NCBI GenBank assembly: GCA_003136795.1
Contig: PLDP01000270.1
Location: 374 to 6,935 of the forward strand
Direction of reading: 5' to 3'
Length of the DNA stretch: 6,562 nt
From: Actinomycetota bacterium
GTDB lineage: Bacteria > Actinomycetota > Thermoleophilia > Gaiellales > Gaiellaceae
Shown here: positions 1 through 5,490 of the stretch, one piece after another
Layout of the letters: each line of letters begins with the position of its first letter
How positions within the stretch are numbered: position 1 is the stretch's first letter
Notes under the pieces: model-generated
Told to the model about the DNA's origin: nothing
Database searches by the model: none
What the model saw: only the letters and a program-made list of their open reading frames with translations
Program-made: the position numbers and the translations under genes

Positions 1-853
1 GCGGCGGCGGCGGCAGCGTCGAGCTGGCCACCGCCGTCGTCGTGACGGGATCCTGCGGCGCGGTGGTCGTGGCCGTCGTCGTGCCGGGTGTGGCGGGCGC
101 GGTCGTCGTCGGCCGGTCAGCCTTCTGGGCTGCTGCCGCCGCTGCTGCCACCTTCGCGCGTGCCGCCGCCTGTTGCTTGAGCAGCGCCATCTGCGCGGCG
201 AGCCGTGCGCGCGCGGCGGCGGCTTCGGCGCGCTGCTGCGCTGCTTCCCGCGCCTGGATCTGGCCGATCTGCGAGTGGATCGACGAGAGCAGGCGGCGCC
301 GCTGCGCGAGCATCGTGCCGATGCTCGCGCGCTCGCCGTCGAGCTGGGCAAGGGTGGCGCGCCGCGTGCGCTCGGCCTCCTGCAGCCGCTGCTTCGCGGC
401 CGCGAGCCTGTTCTTCGCGCGGACGGCCTCGGCGGCGACGCGTTGGGCCGACGACGCGACGTCACGGGTGTACTGGAGCGCGTTGATCACGTCGGAGAGC
501 TGGGAGCTGCCTGCGAGCAACTGGATCAGGTCCGGGTTCTCACCTTCGTAGATCGTGATGAGCAGGCGTGCGGCGCGCCGCTCGGCGATGCGGCTCTGCT
601 TCTTGGCGGCCGTGAGCCGGGCGCGGTTTGCGGCCAGCTGCTTCTCGGTCGTCGCGAGCTGGATCTTCGCGCCGTCCCAGGCATCGACCACGGCGCCGAA
701 GCGCGTGTCGAGGGCGTTCACCTGCCCGAGCACCTGCGCGGCCTGTGCCTGCTTCGCCCGCACGGCTGCGGAGGGAGGGGCCGACGAGCCCGCCGCAGCG
801 TGAGCGAGACCCACGAGGGCGAGCGCAGCCAGGGCGGTGATCCGGGTCCGCAC
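1..853 (-). CDS. Secreted coiled-coil protein, likely peptidoglycan hydrolase or its regulator (partial, C-terminus off left edge)
   Basis: Read from GTG at 853 the frame is open to the left edge, giving 284 complete residues. Residues 1-4 are basic (VRTR), 5-19 form a hydrophobic signal core ending AHA, and cleavage is likely near residue 19-21. Residues about 29-99 and 130-246 are Ala/Arg/Gln/Glu-rich helices with heptad character, and form two coiled-coil arms. The hinge at 102-129 (YEGENPDLIQLLAGSSQLSD) resembles the 'Y...LLaakS..d' hinge of PcsB/RipC-type N-terminal domains. From about 247 a low-complexity Thr/Pro/Ala linker leads to a Pro run at the window edge. In this family such linkers usually precede an NlpC/P60, M23 or transglycosylase domain, which would lie outside the window; that is inference. 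The protein should be exported and act at the cell wall, in keeping with the amidase upstream. The start is uncertain: the upstream in-frame TAA (889-887) limits it to CTG at 877 or GTG at 853, and GTG gives the cleaner signal peptide. Confidence 0.8.
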   Translation of the reverse strand, partial: MRTRITALAALALVGLAHAAAGSSAPPSAAVRAKQAQAAQVLGQVNALDTRFGAVVDAWDGAKIQLATTEKQLAANRARLTAAKKQSRIAERRAARLLITIYEGENPDLIQLLAGSSQLSDVINALQYTRDVASSAQRVAAEAVRAKNRLAAAKQRLQEAERTRRATLAQLDGERASIGTMLAQRRRLLSSIHSQIGQIQAREAAQQRAEAAAARARLAAQMALLKQQAAARAKVAAAAAAAQKADRPTTTAPATPGTTTATTTAPQDPVTTTAVASSTLPPPP

Positions 854-889
854 CCGCCTGTTTTCGGCGGCGGCCAGCGTGCTCCTTTA
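854..889 (-). promoter_or_regulatory. Ribosome binding site separated from its GTG start by a hairpin
   Basis: Reading the minus strand, TAAAGGAG (889-882) combines the amidase stop codon with a strong Shine-Dalgarno sequence. The GTG start at 853 is 28 bases downstream, too far for normal initiation. The intervening bases contain a perfect 5-bp inverted repeat, CCGCC (870-866) and GGCGG (858-854) with loop GAAAACA, ending directly at the GTG. Folding it would reduce the effective spacing to 11 bases. The alternative is a rare CTG start at 877, four bases after AGGAG. Confidence 0.45.
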
Positions 890-1555
890 GCACTGCGAGG
901 CGACGGGGCCGCCTGCGCGCGAGATCGCGACGTGCTCGCTGTCGGCGAGGGCGAGGAGACGTTCGCGGTAGGTGACCATGTCGGCGTGCTGCCAGTCGGC
1001 GTGGGTCTGGCAGCGCCACGGCGCATAGCGCTCGCGGTGGTAGGGGCTCGTCAGGCTCTCCGCGTGCCCGATCACGTTCGGGAGCGAGATGTCATAGCGG
1101 TGCATCAGCCAGAGCGTCAGTCGCAACGATGCGCGCATCTGCCGCGGGTTGTCGAGGATCGACGCGTCGCTCGTGCCGACGTGCTCGATCCCGATCGCGG
1201 TCCAGTTGAGGCCGACCGTGTGACGGCACATCGTCGTGAGCGGGACGAGCTGGTAGATCGTGCCGTCGCGGTCGATGATGAAGTGCGCGCACGTGCCCGG
1301 CAGCTGGTGCAGCTCCGGGTCGGGCGCGTCGGAGGCGAAGGTGTTCCAGGCCGAGGAGAACGAGGTGGTCGCCGTGTAGTGCTCGACGATCACGCGCGGA
1401 TGCACGAGCCGCCAGGTGTTCAGGCCGTAGTGGCGCTCTGCGTACTGCGCCATCTCGGCGCGACGGGCCGCCCCGAACGGGATCGGCTTCGAGACGATCG
1501 CCGGCCGTGCGGGGACGACGGCCGCCATGAGCATCGTCGCGAGGAGCATCCGCAC
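887..1555 (-). CDS. Secreted N-acetylmuramoyl-L-alanine amidase (Amidase_2/PGRP fold)
   Basis: This enzyme is predicted to cut the amide bond between N-acetylmuramic acid and L-alanine of peptidoglycan, outside the membrane. From GTG 1555 it is 222 residues. Residues 1-18 look like a short signal peptide (VRMLLATMLMAAVVPARP); ATG 1549 is an almost equivalent start. The catalytic domain spans about 50-200. His59 in VEHYTATTS, His164 in VIGHAES and Asp187 in QTHADW are the likely zinc ligands, and Glu124 in GIEHVG the likely catalytic acid/base. HFIIDRDGTIYQLVP (91-105) is the typical Amidase_2 core strand pair. The frame stays open upstream to an ATG at 1669, but that extension would code through the AT-rich intergenic region, lacks family similarity and would bury the signal peptide, so I reject it. 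No clear SD precedes either start. The gene ends with TAA, which overlaps the SD of the next wall gene, so the two are probably co-transcribed. Fold assignment is firm; the exact physiological role (wall turnover, recycling or lysis of others) is not visible. Confidence 0.85.
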   Translation of the reverse strand: MRMLLATMLMAAVVPARPAIVSKPIPFGAARRAEMAQYAERHYGLNTWRLVHPRVIVEHYTATTSFSSAWNTFASDAPDPELHQLPGTCAHFIIDRDGTIYQLVPLTTMCRHTVGLNWTAIGIEHVGTSDASILDNPRQMRASLRLTLWLMHRYDISLPNVIGHAESLTSPYHRERYAPWRCQTHADWQHADMVTYRERLLALADSEHVAISRAGGPVASQC

Positions 1556-1689
1556 GGGACGACGGTAGCGCCAATCGCTCTGTTCTGATAAATGGAACGG
1601 TGTATTGACACTTAGACAAGCACCCCCGGGCCAGGCTCGGTGAGAATCATCAAGGCCGTCCTCCATCACGCGCAGGGAAAGGAGACGAC
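1556..1689. promoter_or_regulatory. Divergent intergenic region with AT-rich core and inverted repeats
   Basis: This is the only real non-coding gap, lying between the divergently transcribed amidase and the aldehyde dehydrogenase. Bases 1585-1619 are clearly AT-richer than the surroundings. They contain a perfect TTGACA (1605-1610, plus strand), a TAGACA (1613-1618, plus) and on the minus strand TTGTCT (1619-1614). GTGT-ATTG-ACAC (1600-1611) is a 4+4 inverted repeat, and TTGACACTTAGACAA (1605-1619) is an imperfect palindrome at its ends. None of the -35-like hexamers has a convincing -10 box at 16-18 bases. I therefore call it a promoter/operator region without assigning exact promoters. A repressor or activator of the catabolic operon could bind here, but none is encoded in the window. 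Confidence 0.45.
1678..1684 (+). promoter_or_regulatory. Ribosome binding site of the aldehyde dehydrogenase
   Basis: AAAGGAG lies five bases before the GTG at 1690. This fixes that GTG as the start and is the strongest canonical SD on the plus strand of this window. Confidence 0.8.
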
Positions 1690-3165
1690 GTGACGAGCGT
1701 CCAGTCCGACGTACACGAGTACCAGCACTTCATCGGCGGGGAATGGACCGCCGGCGAGGGCGGCACCTTCGAGGACGTCGATCCGTTCACGGGCGACGTC
1801 GTCGCGCTTGTGCCGCGCGGCACCCGTGCCGACGCGGAGCGCGCGATCGCCGCGGCCGCCGCTGCGTTCCCCGCCTGGTCGCAGACGGTGCCCGCCGAGC
1901 GGCAACGGATCTTCCTCAAGGCCGCCGACGTCCTCGAGAGCCGTCTGCAGGAGATCGTGAGCCTGCTCGCCCGCGAGACCGGCGCGAGCTTCGGATTCGG
2001 GATGTTCCAGATGGGCTTCGTGCCCAACCTCCTGCGCCAGGCGGCAGCGCTCGCCTACGCGCCCGCCGGGCAGATCATCCCCTCCGACCATCCGGGCACG
2101 CTGGCCATGGGCCTGCGCAAGCCGGTCGGTGTCGTCGCGGCGATCGCGCCGTGGAACGCGGCGCTGATCCTCTCCGCCCGCTCGATCGCGGCGCCGCTCG
2201 TGCTCGGGAACACGGTCGTGCTGAAGCCCTCCGAGCTGTCGCCGGTCGTCGGCGGCCTGATCTGGGGCGAGATCTTCGCGGAGGCCGGCCTGCCGGCGGG
2301 CGTCCTGAACATCGTCACGCACGCGCCCGGCGAGGCCGGCCCGATCGGGGACGAGCTGGTCGAGAACCCGGCGGTGCGGCGGCTCAACTTCACGGGCTCG
2401 ACCGAGACGGGCCGCCGGCTCGCCGAGGCCTGCGGACGGCAGCTCAAGCGCGTCGTGCTCGAGCTCGGCGGCCACAACCCGCTGATCGTGCTCGCGGACG
2501 CGGACCTCGACTATGCCGTGAATGCGTCGATCTTTGGCGCGTTCCTGCACCAGGGCCAGATCTGCATGTCGTCCCGGCGGATCTTCGTCGAGCGGCCGAT
2601 CGCCGACGAGTTCACCGCGCGGTTCGCCGAGAAGGCGAAGACGCTGAAGGCGGGCGACCCGAAGGAGCAAGACACGATCATCGGCCCGCTGATCAACGAG
2701 TCGGCGCTCTCGATGGTGAAGGGGCGCGTCGACGAGGCGGTCGCCAAGGGCGCGAAGGTGCTCGCGGGTGGCGAGGCGGTCGGGCCGTGCTACCAGGCGA
2801 CCGTGCTCACGGACGTCCCGCAGGACTCCGACTTCGCGCACCACGAGACCTTCGGCCCGGTCGTCTCGGTCGAGACGGTCGACTCGGCGGAGGAGGCGGT
2901 CGCCCGCGCGAACGCGACGAGCTACGGCCTGAGCGCCGGCATCTTCACGGGCGACACGAACCGGGGGTTCGCGCTCGCGCTCGAGCTCGACTCGGGCATC
3001 GCGCATGTCAACGACCAGTCCGTGGGCGACGAGCCGCAGATGCCGTTCGGCGGCGTCAAGGACTCCGGCTTCGGGCGGTTCGGGGGGCAGGCGGTGATCG
3101 ACGAGTTCACCGAGCTCCGGTGGATCACGGTGCAAGGAGGCAGCGGGCATCCGTTCCCCTTCTGA
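1690..3165 (+). CDS. Aryl aldehyde dehydrogenase (vanillin/benzaldehyde dehydrogenase-like), NAD(P)-dependent
   Basis: This 491-residue protein has the normal length and complete motif set of the ALDH superfamily. It oxidises an aldehyde to the carboxylic acid with NAD(P)+ in the cytoplasm. Visible motifs are PWN with Asn156 (oxyanion hole), KPSE with Lys179 (cofactor), FTGSTETG at 234-241 (Rossmann loop), LELGG with Glu258 (general base), GQICMSS with Cys292 (catalytic thiol), and HETFGP with Glu386 and Phe388 (nicotinamide ribose contact). The internal stretch FGFGMFQMGFVP (101-112) and the HPFPF C-terminus are, as I remember, typical of benzaldehyde/vanillin/salicylaldehyde dehydrogenase-like members. 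It is the first gene of the pca operon, only 6 bases before catI, so it probably feeds an aromatic acid (vanillate or 4-hydroxybenzoate) towards protocatechuate. The substrate itself cannot be read from the sequence. The GTG start is supported by the AAAGGAG just upstream. Confidence 0.9.
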   Translation: MTSVQSDVHEYQHFIGGEWTAGEGGTFEDVDPFTGDVVALVPRGTRADAERAIAAAAAAFPAWSQTVPAERQRIFLKAADVLESRLQEIVSLLARETGASFGFGMFQMGFVPNLLRQAAALAYAPAGQIIPSDHPGTLAMGLRKPVGVVAAIAPWNAALILSARSIAAPLVLGNTVVLKPSELSPVVGGLIWGEIFAEAGLPAGVLNIVTHAPGEAGPIGDELVENPAVRRLNFTGSTETGRRLAEACGRQLKRVVLELGGHNPLIVLADADLDYAVNASIFGAFLHQGQICMSSRRIFVERPIADEFTARFAEKAKTLKAGDPKEQDTIIGPLINESALSMVKGRVDEAVAKGAKVLAGGEAVGPCYQATVLTDVPQDSDFAHHETFGPVVSVETVDSAEEAVARANATSYGLSAGIFTGDTNRGFALALELDSGIAHVNDQSVGDEPQMPFGGVKDSGFGRFGGQAVIDEFTELRWITVQGGSGHPFPF

Positions 3166-3171
3166 GCCTCG

Positions 3172-3984
3172 ATGGCCGAGATCGTCTCTCTCTCCGACGC
3201 TGTTCGCGAGCTCGTCGCCGACGAGCACGTTGTCGCGCTCGAAGGGTTCACGCACCTCATCCCGCACGCCGCCGCGCACGAGCTGATCCGCCAGGGCCGG
3301 CGTGAACTGACGCTCGTCCGGATGACGCCCGACGTGGTCTACGACCAGCTGATCGGGATGGGGTGCGCGCGAAAGCTCGTCTTCTCGTGGGGCGGCAACC
3401 CGGGAGTCGGCTCGCTGCACCGGTTGCGCGACGCGGTCGAGAACGGCTGGCCGGCGCCGCTCGAGCTGGAGGAGCACTCGCACGCCGGCATGGCTGCCGC
3501 CTACGCCGCCGGCGCGGCGAACCTTCCCTTCGGCGTGCTGCGGGGCTACGCGGGGACCGACCTGCCTGCGCACACCCGGGTCGAGTTCATCTCGTGTCCG
3601 TTCACCGGCGAGCAGCTCGCAGCCGTCCCGGCGCTCCGGCCGGACGTCGGGATCATCCACGCACAGCAGGCCGACCGGCAGGGCAACGTCCAGCTCTGGG
3701 GGATCACGGGCGTGCAGAAGGAGGTCGTGCTCGCGGCGCGGCACTCGATCGTCACGGTCGAGGAGATCGTTGACCGGCTCGAGCGCAGGCCGGATTCGGT
3801 CGTCCTGCCGTCGTGGGTGATCGACGCGGTCGCCTGCGTGCCGGGCGGCGCGCATCCCTCGTATGCCCACGGGTACTACAAGCGCGACAACGAGTTCTAC
3901 GTCGCGTGGGAGGCGATCAGCCGCGATCGGGACACGTTCACCGCCTGGATGCGCGAGCACGTCCTCGAGGCCGTGCCCGTATGA
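3172..3984 (+). CDS. catI: 3-oxoadipate CoA-transferase subunit A (CatI/PcaI, glutaconate CoA-transferase GctA type)
   Basis: With its partner it transfers CoA from succinyl-CoA to 3-oxoadipate, the penultimate step of the beta-ketoadipate pathway. At 270 residues it matches CoA-transferase family I alpha subunits. From memory it resembles CatI of Pseudomonas knackmussii over its whole length: the N-terminal VALEGFTHLIPHAA block (21-34), FSWGGNPGVGSLHRLRDAVE (71-90), CPFTGEQLAAVPALRPD (142-158), HAQQADRQGN (163-172), VPGGAHPSYAHGYY (223-236) and RDTFTAW near the C-terminus. It is thus of the CatI/GctA branch rather than the SCOT-like PcaI branch found in Pseudomonas putida. ATG 3172 follows the dehydrogenase stop by 6 bases without its own SD close by, so translation is probably coupled to the upstream gene. 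Its stop overlaps the next start as ATGA. I am confident in the family and fairly confident in the substrate because of the pca neighbours. Confidence 0.88.
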   Translation: MAEIVSLSDAVRELVADEHVVALEGFTHLIPHAAAHELIRQGRRELTLVRMTPDVVYDQLIGMGCARKLVFSWGGNPGVGSLHRLRDAVENGWPAPLELEEHSHAGMAAAYAAGAANLPFGVLRGYAGTDLPAHTRVEFISCPFTGEQLAAVPALRPDVGIIHAQQADRQGNVQLWGITGVQKEVVLAARHSIVTVEEIVDRLERRPDSVVLPSWVIDAVACVPGGAHPSYAHGYYKRDNEFYVAWEAISRDRDTFTAWMREHVLEAVPV

Positions 3985-4697
3985 ACGGCGACGCACCAAC
4001 GTGGACGTCCGACGAGATGATGGCGGTCGAGGCATCGCGACGCTTGACCAACGAGACCGTCTGCTTCGTTGGCATCGGCCTCCCGAGCCTCGCTGCGAAT
4101 CTCGCCAAGCGAACGCACGCCCCCGGCTGCGTGCTCGTCTACGAAAGCGGCACGATCGGTGCGAAACCGACGCTGCTGCCACTCTCCATCGGCGACGGCG
4201 AGCTGGCCGAGACCGCGGACGCGGTTGTGTCGGTGCCGGAGATGTTCGCGTACTGGTTGCAGGGAGGGCGCATCGACGTCGGCTTTCTCGGTGCGGCGCA
4301 GATCGACCGTCACGGGAACCTGAACAGCACGGTGATCGGCGACTATGCGACCCCGAAGGTGCGCCTGCCGGGCGGAGGCGGCGCGCCCGAGATCGCGACT
4401 TCCGTGTCGGACGTCTTCGTGATGCTGCGCCAGTCGCCGCGCACGTTCGTCGAGCAGCTCGACTTCAAGACGAGCCGCGGCGATCGCGTTCGCGTGGTCG
4501 TCACGGATCTCGGGATCCTCGAGCCGCGCGACGGCGAGCTCGAGCTGGTGCGCGTGCACCCGGGCGTCTCGGTCGACGCGGCCCGCGAAGCGACCGGCTG
4601 GAATCTCAGGGTTGCACTGGACGTGCAGGAGACGGAACCGCCCTCGCCGGCCGAGCTCGATGCGCTGCGGGCGCTCGGGACGAAAGGACGCGAATGA
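3981..4697 (+). CDS. catJ: 3-oxoadipate CoA-transferase subunit B (CatJ/PcaJ, GctB type)
   Basis: This is the 238-residue beta subunit that completes the CoA-transferase with CatI. It starts at the ATG overlapping the catI stop (ATGA, 3981-3984), which places about 11 residues before the conserved EMM block, as in CatJ of P. knackmussii. Motifs are FVGIGLPSLAANLAKR (29-44), VYESGTIGAKP (53-63) with Glu55 as the probable CoA-thioester-forming catalytic glutamate (equivalent to Glu54 of GctB), LPLSIGDGELAETAD (66-80), YWLQGGRIDVGFLGAAQIDR (91-110) and KVRLPGGGGAPEIA (126-139). After FKTSRG (162-167) it goes directly to the VVVTDLGILEP strand. As I recall the family, a loop of about 15-20 residues usually sits there; the frame here is intact, so this seems a real shortening. 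The presence of Glu55 supports transferase activity. The stop overlaps the pcaH start by 4 bp. Confidence 0.88.
   Translation: MNGDAPTWTSDEMMAVEASRRLTNETVCFVGIGLPSLAANLAKRTHAPGCVLVYESGTIGAKPTLLPLSIGDGELAETADAVVSVPEMFAYWLQGGRIDVGFLGAAQIDRHGNLNSTVIGDYATPKVRLPGGGGAPEIATSVSDVFVMLRQSPRTFVEQLDFKTSRGDRVRVVVTDLGILEPRDGELELVRVHPGVSVDAAREATGWNLRVALDVQETEPPSPAELDALRALGTKGRE
4682..4688 (+). promoter_or_regulatory. Ribosome binding site of pcaH
   Basis: GAAAGGA lies inside the last codons of catJ, five bases before ATG 4694. It supports this start and suggests that pcaH is initiated well in addition to any coupling through the ATGA overlap. Confidence 0.7.
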
Positions 4698-5416
4698 GCG
4701 ACGACTCGCCGATCGTGCTGCCGGACGACCCGTCGTTCGGCAGCGACGTGCAGGTCGATTATCCCGGCTACCGCTCGACGCGTCTCCGCGCGCCGAAGCG
4801 TCCGCTCGTCACGCTGCCCGAAGAGCTGCATCCGGTCGGTGGGCCCGTTTTCGGCGACGAGACCGTGTTCGAGCTCGACTACGACCTGACGAAGCAGCAC
4901 GAGGGCGAGCCGCTCGGCGAGCGGATCATCGTCAGCGGTCGCGTGCTCGACGACAACGGCAAGCCGATCCGCAACGCGCTCGTCGAGGTGTGGCAGGCGA
5001 ATGCGGGAGGCCGCTACAAGCACGAGGTCGACCAGCATCCCGCGCCGCTCGACCCCAACTTTTCCGGTGCCGGACGCTGCCGCACCGATGACGACGGCAA
5101 CTACCGCTTCATCACCATCAAGCCCGGCGCCTACCCGTGGGGGAACCACGAGAACGCGTGGCGTCCCGCGCACATCCACTTCTCGGTCTTCGGCCGCGCG
5201 TTCACGCAGCGGCTCGTCACGCAGATGTACTTCCCCGGCGATCCGCTGTTTCGGTTCGACCCGATCTTCAACTCGGTGCGCGACCCGAAGGCGCGTGCGC
5301 TCCTCGTCTCGGAGTTCGATCTCGCGACAACGAAGCCCGAGTGGGCACTCGCATATCGCTGGAACATCGTGCTCGGTCACGCCGGCAGCGGCACCACGCC
5401 GCTCGAGGACACATGA
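4694..5416 (+). CDS. pcaH: Protocatechuate 3,4-dioxygenase beta subunit
   Basis: PcaH carries the non-haem Fe(III) site of the intradiol dioxygenase that opens protocatechuate to 3-carboxy-cis,cis-muconate using O2. The protein is 240 residues, the usual length. The N-terminal PcaH domain (about 15-60, PGYRSTRLRAPKRPL and GPVFG) is followed by the intradiol dioxygenase beta-sandwich (about 60-225). All four iron ligands are present at the same numbers used for the P. putida enzyme: Tyr108 (GGRYKHE), Tyr147 (PGAYPWG), His160 and His162 (RPAHIHFS). Arg157 and Trp149 of the active site are also in place. Further family blocks are VEVWQANAGGRY (97-108), GRCRTDDDGNYRFITIKPG (127-145) and TQMYFPGDPLF (176-186). 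It starts in a 4-bp overlap with catJ and has a good SD. It pairs with PcaG downstream to form the (alpha-beta)n enzyme. The assignment as beta rather than a catechol dioxygenase is secure. Confidence 0.96.
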   Translation: MSDDSPIVLPDDPSFGSDVQVDYPGYRSTRLRAPKRPLVTLPEELHPVGGPVFGDETVFELDYDLTKQHEGEPLGERIIVSGRVLDDNGKPIRNALVEVWQANAGGRYKHEVDQHPAPLDPNFSGAGRCRTDDDGNYRFITIKPGAYPWGNHENAWRPAHIHFSVFGRAFTQRLVTQMYFPGDPLFRFDPIFNSVRDPKARALLVSEFDLATTKPEWALAYRWNIVLGHAGSGTTPLEDT

Positions 5417-5490
5417 ACATGAGCCGTAGGCTTGACGGAGGCTCCAAAGAGCGGAGGTGCCGGCTTGGCCGGCGCCGGGAGCGGGAATGA
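5413..5490 (+). CDS. Possible 25-residue linker ORF between pcaH and pcaG
   Basis: An open frame of 25 codons starts with an ATG overlapping the pcaH stop (ATGA at 5413-5416) and ends with a TGA overlapping the pcaG start (ATGA at 5487-5490). The product would be very basic, with nine Arg and one Lys, ending LGRRRERE, and resembles no family I know. It has no SD closely upstream. It may act only as a translational bridge carrying ribosomes from pcaH to pcaG, or the two overlaps may be chance, since ATGA is common in this operon. An internal hairpin (5456-5476) lies in it. Confidence 0.25.
   Translation: MNMSRRLDGGSKERRCRLGRRRERE
5456..5481 (+). promoter_or_regulatory. Hairpin followed by the pcaG ribosome binding site
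   Basis: GGTGCCGGC (5456-5464), loop TTG, GCCGGCGCC (5468-5476) form a 9-bp stem with one G-U pair. The pcaG SD GGGAG (5477-5481) follows at once, five bases before ATG 5487. GCTCC at 5441-5445 is complementary to GGAGC at 5478-5482, so a longer fold could enclose the hairpin and mask the SD. There is no U-run, so it is not a typical intrinsic terminator. A role in setting pcaH/pcaG expression is inference. Confidence 0.4.

Noticed and set aside
173..1588. Plus-strand open frame of 471 codons across the wall-gene region
   Set aside because: It lies opposite the amidase and coiled-coil genes, whose protein features are clear, and has an Arg/Gly/Asp-rich composition typical of an antisense shadow.
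1556..1669. N-terminal extension of the amidase to an ATG at 1669
   Set aside because: It would code through the AT-rich promoter-like region, adds sequence without family similarity and places the signal peptide in the interior.
3134..3140. AAGGAGG near the end of the dehydrogenase gene as the ribosome binding site of catI
   Set aside because: It lies 31 bases before the catI ATG with no start codon at normal distance. A 5-bp pairing of GAGGC (3137-3141) with GCCTC (3166-3170) is possible but weak, and the GGA GGC codons explain it.
1666..4182. Very long minus-strand open frame of 838 codons opposite the dehydrogenase and catI
   Set aside because: It is antisense to two genes with complete family motifs, is full of Arg/Asp/Glu/Pro and shows no domain; long shadow frames are expected opposite high-GC genes.
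5456..5476. Intrinsic terminator between pcaH and pcaG
   Set aside because: The stem is strong but there is no following T-run, and termination here would separate the two subunits of one enzyme.
5457..5486. Longer pcaG starting at GTG 5457
   Set aside because: The ten extra residues have no family counterpart, the GTG lies in the hairpin stem, and ATG 5487 has a properly spaced SD.
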